From Chromera velia (lineage: Eukaryota > Sar > Chromeraceae), in assembly GCA_018398765.1 (NCBI GenBank), contig JAHBMJ010002989.1, positions 1 through 14,170 of the forward strand: 14,170 bases of DNA. Reading direction: 5' to 3'. This document shows, piece by piece, positions 7,394 to 14,170 of this stretch. Position 1 is the first letter of the stretch, and every line of letters starts with the position of its first letter. A model generated the notes under the pieces. It did no database searches and was not told where the DNA came from. It worked only from the letters and a program-made list of their open reading frames with translations. The position numbers and the translations under genes were made by a program.

Positions 7394-8567
7394 TTAATTG
7401 CCCTGCCGCACCACTTTGACTGATGGGTGTACGTATGGTATGGATTGACTGACTGACGTGGAGACATTCAAGGCAGTAGAAGAGGATCCAAGAGCCCCCG
7501 CTCCCCTCAATTTTCCCTCCTCCTCCAATTCGATGGCGTCCTCCTCGTCCCATCTCCCATCTGCCTTCGCCTCGCTCTCTTTCTTTGCTGTGGTCGGCAG
7601 CTCCTCTGGAAGAGACGCCAGGACCTCGCTAGTGCCGCACGTCGACCTGCATGCAGGCTTGCGGAAAGAAAACATTCAAACCGAGCTGCGTGCATGCCTG
7701 TGCATGGGTGTTGAGGCACTGAACAATTGACTACTCGCGAACAAGCAAACAAAGTGGAAAACTTGGTAGCTCGCTGCAGGACGCGTCAAAGGCGAAGAAA
7801 GGTAAAAACATGGACGAGGAAGGGAAAACGGTTTCGTCAAATGCCATCGACGACGACGCACCTCGTCTTCTTCATCGCGCTATTGACGGTCGGCAGTGGC
7901 AGTTCCTTCTCCTTTGCAGCCTGTTTGTTCTCCACCAGGACCCTCGACGTGTCTGCCAAGGAGAGCTCGGACGGTCTCATCGCGATGACGACCAACCACG
8001 CGAAGACGGGCATGAAGCAGAAGACCACAAAGTCTTGCAGGACTTCGTTCAGAGTCTCCCCCTTCACCCTACCCAGAGGGGCGATTGGAATGAATGCAAA
8101 GATAATCTTCACCAACGCCTTCAGAACCAGCCACCCACGAACGCAGATGAACTTGTAGTCTGCAAAGAGGGAGGGACAAAATAGACACTCGGTTGACTTG
8201 TGAACGCAGAAACGAATTTGAAGGTTCGACAAAAAGAGTGTTCGACAGCCAGCGGACCGAGACGCGAATGGGATTCTAAGGGAACTGAAGCGACTCAAAA
8301 AGACAGACGATACGAACTAGAAAGCAATTCCTCTTCTACTAGAGATAGCCGCTCGCTCAAGTCCGGCCCGACCTTCCTACCCCCTCACTAACTGATCGAC
8401 TGACTCAGTCTAAAGTTTTGAATCTCCGCCAGTTGCTTCATGCCGTTGTGCAAGATGAAGAAACCGTAAGTGGCACCCAAGGTCGAGACGATCAACAGCC
8501 ACTTGAATGCTACGTAGTTCTCCTGCCAAACAGAGAAGAGGAGAGAAGAGAAGAAGGGTCAGACACA

Positions 8568-8607
<40 letters not shown>

Positions 8608-8645
8608 CACACACACACACAGAGGGAGAGAGAGAGAGAGACACA

Positions 8646-8693
<48 letters not shown>

Positions 8694-10042
8694 CGAGGGC
8701 ACGCAATCTTCTTTCGTTCCTCCTTTTTCCGGCTCCTTCGTTCTGTCTGTCCTGTTGTCTCGCTCTTTTTCGGAACGAACGCGCCCCTTCCCCAATTAAG
8801 CGACGAACGTTTGCGAACGCCTGCACGATCACGGCAAAGGGCCCGAAGTACGCGTTCTGCATCACCAGGAGCCGGCAGAACCAAAGCGCGAAGGCGTCAA
8901 ACCTCCTGACTCTGTGCCAGCACGGGAAGCAGCAGAACGGCCGTGTGTTGAACACTTTGTACTCCGGGAGACGTGCCAGCAGTCTCCCTGCAGCGTTGGG
9001 TCCTCCGACTGTTGACAGCATCAGGTGAAAAAAGTGCTGGAGCATGTTCATTTCGTATAGACGTGCCAGGAGAATGAACAGAACTCGCCCTCTGGGATGA
9101 ATAATCGCGAGCCTGCAGAATCAGCAGCAAAGTGTGCCTGCCTGGTTGTTTCAGAACACTTCCTTCATACACAGCACGTTCTTTGTCAGCTCTGTTTCCG
9201 TAGGCGACGGTTTTCCACGGAAAGGCCCATGAGAAAAGAACAAATCAAGGTCGGCAGCCATGAATGCGAAAGAGCAGCTGACGGGTAGGCCAATCAACCA
9301 AAAGAGAAAGTCCAGGTGACTGACAGGGCAACCACGAGAGAGAGAGTCTTTGTAGTTGATTAACTCACCAGATGAGAGTGCACCAGATGGGAAAGAACGC
9401 GACGATGGTCAGCATCTCCACAGGCATTGCTCCGAGAAAGACAGACTCTCTCATCCTGTTCATATAAGGGAACAAGGAATGGAGAGGAAGAAGCGTCAAA
9501 AGCGAACAAGGGAAGGGTGACTTCCAAAAAGGACCTCAACCAGAGATAGCAAGGAACCACGTAAACGAAGAGGGAACAGAGCAAAGCCGGAGTCGACGAA
9601 TCTATGCGGAACATCCTAACACTGTTCCCTCGCAGTTGCCCCCCGATTCACCTCTCGAAGCCACCGATGCATCCCCCCCTCTCACCTGCCAAGCCTATGC
9701 CCCTCTCGAATGATTGCAACCCACACGGGCGCAACCACAATCCACATCCCCAGCATGATCGCACCCTCGATCGCCCTGCAGCATGCGGGTACCACCAACG
9801 TCCAGGCGGAACATGATTGGCCACAGAGCGCAAAGAAGGGTGCATTGGGGCAGTTAGGCACGGAAAAAGCTGCAAAGGTGAGGAGACGGGAAAGGATTGT
9901 GAACGAAAGACATCACCTTCAGTCAGACTCACCAGAGGACCCCAAAGAGCGGTTGGTAGGGAGGCTCGCTCGCCATAATCAGCCACCTGCCAACCCCGGG
10001 CATGACTTGGTGGCCGCAGTCTTCGGAGATAGCGTCTGTCAT
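7394..10042 (-). CDS. Organic solute transporter Ost-alpha / TMEM184 / LAZ1 family protein, seven exons
   Basis: Exons are 10042-9933, 9775-9686, 9455-9369, 9112-8809, 8522-8405, 8159-7862 and 7646-7394, giving 419 residues. All six introns (157, 230, 256, 286, 245 and 215 bases) are GT-AG and every junction keeps phase. The ATG follows an in-frame TGA. Seven hydrophobic segments lie near residues 32-59, 71-99, 105-133, 170-195, 200-222, 245-265 and 276-298. Family features: [15 protein letters not shown] before helix 3, the LMLSTVGG end of that helix, a Cys motif FCCFPCW at 155-161, and LQDF at the start of helix 7 (277-280). The C-terminal tail is acidic and cytosolic by analogy ([12 protein letters not shown]). 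The family (PF03619) moves organic solutes or acts in membrane trafficking in eukaryotes. The last exon is the least certain: without the donor at 7861 (AG|GTGCGT), translation would stop at 7837. Confidence 0.88.
8533..8557 (-). promoter_or_regulatory. Polypyrimidine tract before the intron 4 acceptor
   Basis: On the coding strand a CTTCTTCTCTTCTCTCC-type tract leads into CTGTTTGGCAG, whose AG precedes exon 5 at 8522. It is consistent with a strong acceptor. Confidence 0.6.
8561..8690. repeat. Compound (CA)n/(GA)n microsatellite in intron 4
   Basis: Three successive blocks alternate CA and GA: CA 8563-8585 then GA to 8606, CA to 8620 then GA to 8640, and CA 8641-8662 then GA to 8690. It lies wholly inside intron 4 of the transporter, where the transcript would carry alternating (CU)n and (GU)n blocks upstream of the acceptor. 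Confidence 0.95.
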
Positions 10043-11279
10043 CCTAGGTCAGTATCGAAAGACTTGATTCGTTGACAAATCTAAGAGAATGCACCACCAA
10101 CCAACCAAGTCCAAACCAGCTCTCTCGAAAGTTTAGAGGCCAAACAGCAGTCCAAAGAGATCCCTGACTCTCTCGATCGATCTCAGCCACGGGAAAGGAC
10201 TGGACGACAACCGATCTGGAAGCGACAATTAGGATGTGTGAATTCTCGCGGAGCCATACCAAAACAGACAACGGAGCGAGAATACAGGTTCAGCTGGAAC
10301 CAAGCGCTGCAACGCGGTAAGAGCGCAAGCCACTGGGGCATTTGAGAAAGGTATAGAGAAGGGCGTCGCCTTAGCGCGCGGCGCCGCATGAGAAATTCGC
10401 TTTTATAGATATCCCGGAAAAAAGTAGAACACGAGACGGCTGACAGAATATAAAACGGTGGCCGAACCAAGAACGCTATGAGGAGCAGAAACAGTAGATA
10501 AAAGAATACGTCCAAGTCTGTCAGATGCCGGGACCGAGCCACATCGAAGACGGCGCAATTGACAGCGCGTCAGGCACGGTGGCTCGGGGCCCAGGGGGTA
10601 AAACTATCGGGGTAGACAGAAAAACGCTTGCGGTTCGTGGACGTGGTCCAGTCCGGAGCGAGAGAAATGAGAAGCGCGGTGAGCCGTCGTTGACGTGCCC
10701 GCTCTCACCAAGCAGGGTCTGCCGCCGCTGGCGGAGCGAGGTGGAGCCCAGAGGGGCAGCAGTCCGTTGCCGAGAAGGGGCAAGGCCGTTGCAACGTTGT
10801 CTTGTGGTTTGGAAAGGACGGAAGACTCGAATGGACTGCGAGACGCCGCGGGCGTGATTTCTTCCTGTTCGGTTCATGCCACATGTTGACGTTGTGGCCT
10901 TGGGCCGAATGAAACTGGAGGGCAGAGTCTGCCACGCACAGTTGAAGGAAAGGCCTACAGTTGGCGAGACTCTCTGAGCTGCAAGGCAGCTAGAAGGTTG
11001 CCAGAAGGGGAATGTCCGGCAGAGACGGCGGTTACAAAGCAACGCGTGGTGCCGAGACCGGAGCAGAATGGTGCACCCGCAGAGCGAGGGTAGCCGGCTG
11101 CTGGGTCAGTGGCAACACAGGGCGACTTGATTGAGGCGCAGAGAGAGGCCGAGGTTAGCAAACAAGGGGAGTCGTACGCAAGGGGCGTTAGGTGGCAGTA
11201 TATGGCGTCGTTCCCCCCAGGCTCGGTAGGGCTCCAGGAACCTGCGAAGCAGTAGTGACGTGCGTCGGCAGGATAAGAG
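10043..11279. other. Upstream region of the transporter, no convincing gene
   Basis: Frames are open on both strands around 10520-11040, in GC-rich sequence, but they are mutually overlapping and resemble nothing I know. A minus-strand frame at 10542-10183 starts with a hydrophobic stretch (FFYLLFLLLIAFLV) that could be an upstream small ORF or a separate short membrane protein; I cannot support it further. Promoter and 5' UTR of the transporter should lie near 10043-10500, but I see no clear core element. Confidence 0.4.
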
Positions 11280-12657
11280 GTCATGCAGTCCATGAGTGGT
11301 ATTTTCAGTTGGTGTAGTGTGCTGTCTCATCGGTCGGATGAGTGCTCGTACAGTCCGGGAGCGTTTGGGAGTGCCGCGGTCAGTAGGACTGGCTGTGTGT
11401 GTCATCTGTAGGATGAGTGTTCATACGGTGCCCTCTGTCGGAGTGGCTTTTTGTCTCATCTGTGGGATGAATGTATTTGCAGTATGTCAAGGCTGTTCTC
11501 AGTGGTTTTGGTATGTTTTTTTATTTGTGTGAGTGCTATTTATGCGGACTGTGAGTCCTGCATTCAGCTGGTTTGACTCGTTGTCTTATCTGTCGGACGA
11601 GTGTTCATGTAGTTGATGAGTGTTGCTCTCAGTTGACTTGGCTTGTTGTCTTATCTGTCAGATGAGGGATCGTGTAGTATGCTAGGTAGTCTGTTAGGGC
11701 TGCTTTCAGACTTACGGAATGCCGAGGCTTTGTTGTCCCATCTGTCGGGTGAGAGTCCGTGCAGTCTGCGGGTGCTATTTTCAGTTGGTTTGGCTTAGTG
11801 CGTCATCTGTTGGGGGGGTGCTCATGCAGTCCATGAGTGCTGAGTCATTTGGTTTAGCTTGTTGTCTCATCCGTCAGATGGGAACTCGTGCAGTCAGTGA
11901 GGGCTGCTCTCAGTTGGAGGGGCTTGTTGTCGCATTTGTTATACGGGAGTTCGTACAAGCTGTGAGTGTTGCTTCGGTAAGATTGGCTTTCTGTCTTATC
12001 CGTCAGAAAAAAATTCGTAGAGGCCGTGAGTGCTGCGTGTGGTTGGATTCGCTTTGGTCTCATCTGTCAGATGAGTGTTCATGCAGGCCGGAAGTGCCGC
12101 TTTCAGTTGGATTAGCCTTTGTCTCATTTGTCGAATAAGTTTTAGGCAGTCCATTAGGGCTGCTGTCAGTAAGGTCGGCTTGTGGTCTTAAATGTCGGAT
12201 GAGGGATTGTGCGGTTTGTGGGTGCTGCTTTCAGTCAACTTGGTTTTCTCTGTCATCTGGAGGATGAGTGTTCGTATAGTATGTCAGGGCTGCCCTCAGT
12301 TGGTTTGGCTTTGTGTCTCATCTGTCAAATGAAGGTCTGTGCAGTCTCAAACTGTCAGGGCTGCCTTCAGTTGGATTGGCTTACTCTCTGACCTGTCGGT
12401 GGGGTTTTCGTGCAGTCGGTGAGGGCTGCGTTCAGTTGGGTCAGCTTGTTGTCTCATTTGTCGGATGAGTGCTCGTGCAGTCCGTGAGTGCTGCTTTCAG
12501 CTAGGTTGGCTTTTGTCTCATCCGTCGGATGAGTGTTCGTGTAGAGGTGAATCGCCGTTTTCAGTTGTTGTAACTTTTTTCCGTCTGTGTGATGGGTATT
12601 TATGTAGACTGTGAGTGCTGCTATCAGCTGGTTTAACTCGTTGTCACACCCGTTGGA
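11280..12657. repeat. Diverged minisatellite, about 20 units of 62-66 bases
   Basis: The unit reads approximately TTGTCTCATCTGTCGGATGA, then GTGTTCGTGCAGTCCGTGAG, then TGCTGCTTTCAGTTGGTTTG and GCTTG. Most units keep TCATC-NGTCN-GATGA, a 5-6 bp stem with a five-base loop, and TTTCAGTTGG. Units differ by many substitutions and small indels (shorter near 11400 and longer near 11690), so the array is old. Long plus-strand frames (for example 11719-12138) come from the near-66 period and drift out of frame, so I do not call them genes. Confidence 0.9.
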
Positions 12658-12659
12658 GA

Positions 12660-12717
12660 GTGGCAGTTAGTTGGCTAGCATAACGGAGCTCATAGGTTGT
12701 AAGTTCAAGTTCTGTCA
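12660..12717 (+). other. tRNA-Met-like SINE head or tRNA relic
   Basis: GTGGCAGTTAGTTGG resembles the A box region, CTCATA matches the tRNA-Met (CAT) anticodon loop, and GTAAGTTCAAGTTCTG matches a worn B box at the usual spacing. The 3' strand of the anticodon arm appears deleted, so it cannot fold as a tRNA. It begins directly at the end of the minisatellite, suggesting a tRNA-derived SINE fragment. Confidence 0.4.
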
Positions 12718-12739
12718 TGCAAGGTTCGTACTTCTCTCT

Positions 12740-12760
12740 AAAGCAATGCTCTATTGCTTT
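12740..12760. repeat. Perfect hairpin AAAGCAAT-GCTCT-ATTGCTTT
   Basis: An 8-bp perfect stem with a five-base loop, shortly after the tRNA-like sequence. No T-run follows, so a Pol III terminator role is not supported. Confidence 0.6.
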
Positions 12761-12910
12761 CAGACTGACTGACCTGCATAGACTTGCATTGCATGTGTAT
12801 TGACTCATAGACGGCGCGACGCCATGCATGCGGCTAAGCTCGGCATGCGCGCGGCTCATTCTATTCTGACACATGGAACCACTTATTGTCACTCAAACGC
12901 TCACATCATT

Positions 12911-13129
12911 GCGTGCCACTACTCCCTCCAGGCCACGTCCACGCTAGCTGAAGAAAAAGAACAACAAACAAGCTGAAAGCATCGATCTAGAAACGAATTT
13001 TTTCCATTTATTCATTTGTCCAGTCAGACCGAGTCATACAGTGATGCCGTCTTAAATCTGATTCAATCACGTCGTCTCACTCTTCCCTACACCGTGCCAC
13101 CTCCCCCTCCTGGACCGCGTCCACGCGCG
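12911..13129. repeat. Two diverged copies of a 37-base word
   Basis: Sequences at 12911-12948 and 13092-13129 share the pattern CGTGCCAC, then CCCTCC, GG and CGTCCACGC. Both are followed by A-rich sequence and ACAAGCT/AACAAACA words. The rest of 12765-13383 shows no convincing gene and is presumably 3' flank of the minus-strand gene to its right. Confidence 0.5.
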
Positions 13130-13383
13130 GTCAGTGACACACTCCACGGTAGACCAAAGAAAAAAAAATCTGGCTCACATTTACGAACAAGCTTGCAACA
13201 AACAGACAAGCGAGGCAAAAGAACCAACCAAGAGCTAACAACAAATGAACAACTTCCAACGTCAATGCTGTCGGATGCTGTCAGAACAGGCACAGCCGCT
13301 CAGATAACCAAAGAATTCTAAAGCCAAACGAATTCACACACCGTTATACACAACGCAAACTCCGTAGTACCATGCTAATTCTT

Positions 13384-14170
13384 TCACACCCCGTGCCACA
13401 CCTGAGGGACAAACGGCTCAACACCTTGGCGAGAACGTGCTAAGAAGGCATGCCAGTCAGCCGTACCAACCCCTGTCATCTCTGGTACGAAATCCGCGCC
13501 CAACGTCCGCACCCGAAAGGAAAGATCTCGCCAGTACTCTCGCACGAGAGGGTCGTACTGAGGTGGTCTGCAAAGCCCACCAGACGTCTGCTGAACTGTT
13601 CGTTTCTTTTTTCTTTCCGTCTCCTTTGCCCTCTCCTTTTCACGTTCCTTCACCTCCTCCCTCTCCTGCTTTCGTCTCGCTTGCCTCGACACCGCAACTT
13701 CCACCGTCCCTTGCCTCTCTTCCCTCAATGAATTCAACTCCCTTTCATGTTTTTCTTGTCTCTGTCTCTCCTTCTTCTCCTGCCGCTTCTGTTTCTTTCT
13801 TTCTGCTCTGCCTGTCTTCACTAAATCACGCCCGTCTCCGTGTTTCCTGAAAGCAGTCTCGCGTGCTGTTTCCACGTCTGACCGCCCTGCACAGTCATCT
13901 CGTCTCTCTCCACCCTCTGTCTGGCCGAACTGCGACCCAGCTCCAATCTCGTCGGGGAATAGCCTCCGCTCGATTAAGCCGAGCCTCATCGGCACCACTT
14001 CTTCTGATGGAGACGGAACCGGAAAATCAAATGTCGTGTGGGGCGTCTCCTTCCACGTGCCTCCCTCTTCCATCACATCAACACCGCCCTCTTCCATCAA
14101 CTCATCTCCATCCATCCCGCCAAAATCGAATTCTCCATCAACTGCCTGTCCAGACACAACGCCTGCCTCC
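13384..14170 (-). CDS. 3' part of an unrecognised charged coiled-coil protein (partial)
   Basis: The frame is open from the window edge to a TGA at 13384, at least 261 residues; the true start lies outside. Order: an acidic Gly/Glu segment (EFDFGGMDGDELMEEGG), a linker, a long Lys/Glu/Arg helix (RAERKKQKRQEKKERQ and EREEVKEREKERAKETER) of about 80 residues that should form a coiled coil, and a C-terminal folded-looking part with YDPLVREYWRDLSFRVRTLG and GTADWHAFLARSRQGVEPF. The aromatic C-terminus with ordered composition argues for real coding sequence. I do not recognise the family; nuclear, cytoskeletal or retroelement (Gag-like) roles are all possible. Confidence 0.6.
   Translation of the reverse strand, partial: EAGVVSGQAVDGEFDFGGMDGDELMEEGGVDVMEEGGTWKETPHTTFDFPVPSPSEEVVPMRLGLIERRLFPDEIGAGSQFGQTEGGERRDDCAGRSDVETARETAFRKHGDGRDLVKTGRAERKKQKRQEKKERQRQEKHERELNSLREERQGTVEVAVSRQARRKQEREEVKEREKERAKETERKKKRTVQQTSGGLCRPPQYDPLVREYWRDLSFRVRTLGADFVPEMTGVGTADWHAFLARSRQGVEPFVPQVWHGV

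Noticed and set aside
7810-8184. Plus-strand frame of 124 codons (starting MDEEGKTV)
   Set aside because: It is antisense to transporter exons 6 and intron sequence, which have strong family and splice support.
8418-9028. Plus-strand frames with THTHTH and RERERE runs
   Set aside because: They translate the CA/GA microsatellite in intron 4 of the minus-strand gene.
9369-9455. Alternative splice of exon 3 to an acceptor near 9278
   Set aside because: It gives a tail without family resemblance and stops early; the acceptor at 9113 restores Trp across the junction and continues the family sequence.
10521-11042. Overlapping 110- to 173-codon frames on both strands
   Set aside because: They are GC-rich, lie antiparallel to one another, and show no domain, splice or composition evidence favouring either.
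11296-12138. Plus-strand frames with recurring SVGLAFCLI-like peptides in the minisatellite
   Set aside because: They arise from the near-66-base period; indels move the repeats between frames, and neighbouring units are not kept in one frame.
11322-12560. Hammerhead-ribozyme-like GATGAG words in the minisatellite units
   Set aside because: The required CUGANGA and GAAA core parts are not present together in the right arrangement.
1-14170. CRISPR array, bacterial operon or phage module
   Set aside because: The repeats are either contiguous or simple-sequence, with no unique spacers, and genes are intron-containing with no ribosome-binding-site pattern.

Overview
The window looks like nuclear DNA of a eukaryote, most likely a unicellular alga or other protist. 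The best-resolved gene is split by canonical GT-AG introns of about 160 to 290 bases. Repeats, DNA-transposon remnants and tRNA-derived fragments fill much of the rest. No bacterial gene organisation is visible. TGCATGCA-type words are frequent in the left part, which would fit an alveolate, but that is a weak hint only.

Left part (1 to about 5,600, AT-rich). A degenerate tRNA-like sequence lies at the edge (24-96, minus). Next is the most interesting structure: a 2,260-base element (295-2554) with 22-base terminal inverted repeats (21 of 22 identical), flanked by an exact 10-base direct repeat AAGCTAGGAT. It carries one multi-exon gene of unknown function (640-2163, minus) and GC-rich subterminal repeats, including five 33-base tandem units. 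From 3,478 to 5,600 there is a graveyard of small AT-rich elements: a MITE (3486-3713), a second inverted-repeat element full of TCGGTAC words (3721-4265), a third hAT-like MITE (4683-5073), and diverged inverted repeats around it.

Middle part (about 5,600 to 10,050, higher GC). A microsatellite-rich stretch without a convincing gene precedes a seven-exon gene on the minus strand (10042 down to 7394). Its exons splice into a 419-residue, seven-helix protein of the organic solute transporter Ost-alpha / TMEM184 / LAZ1 family. All six introns are GT-AG and all junctions keep the frame. Intron 4 holds a striking compound (CA)n/(GA)n microsatellite.

Right part (10,050 to 14,170). About 1.2 kb upstream of the transporter has no convincing gene. 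Then comes a diverged minisatellite of about 20 units of 62-66 bases (11280-12657), many of which contain a small hairpin. A tRNA-Met-like SINE head abuts it (12660-12717). The window ends with the 3' part of an unrecognised, charged coiled-coil protein on the minus strand (13384 to the edge).

Apart from the transporter, functions are not assigned; exon boundaries are read by eye from splice signals and frame and have no transcript support.
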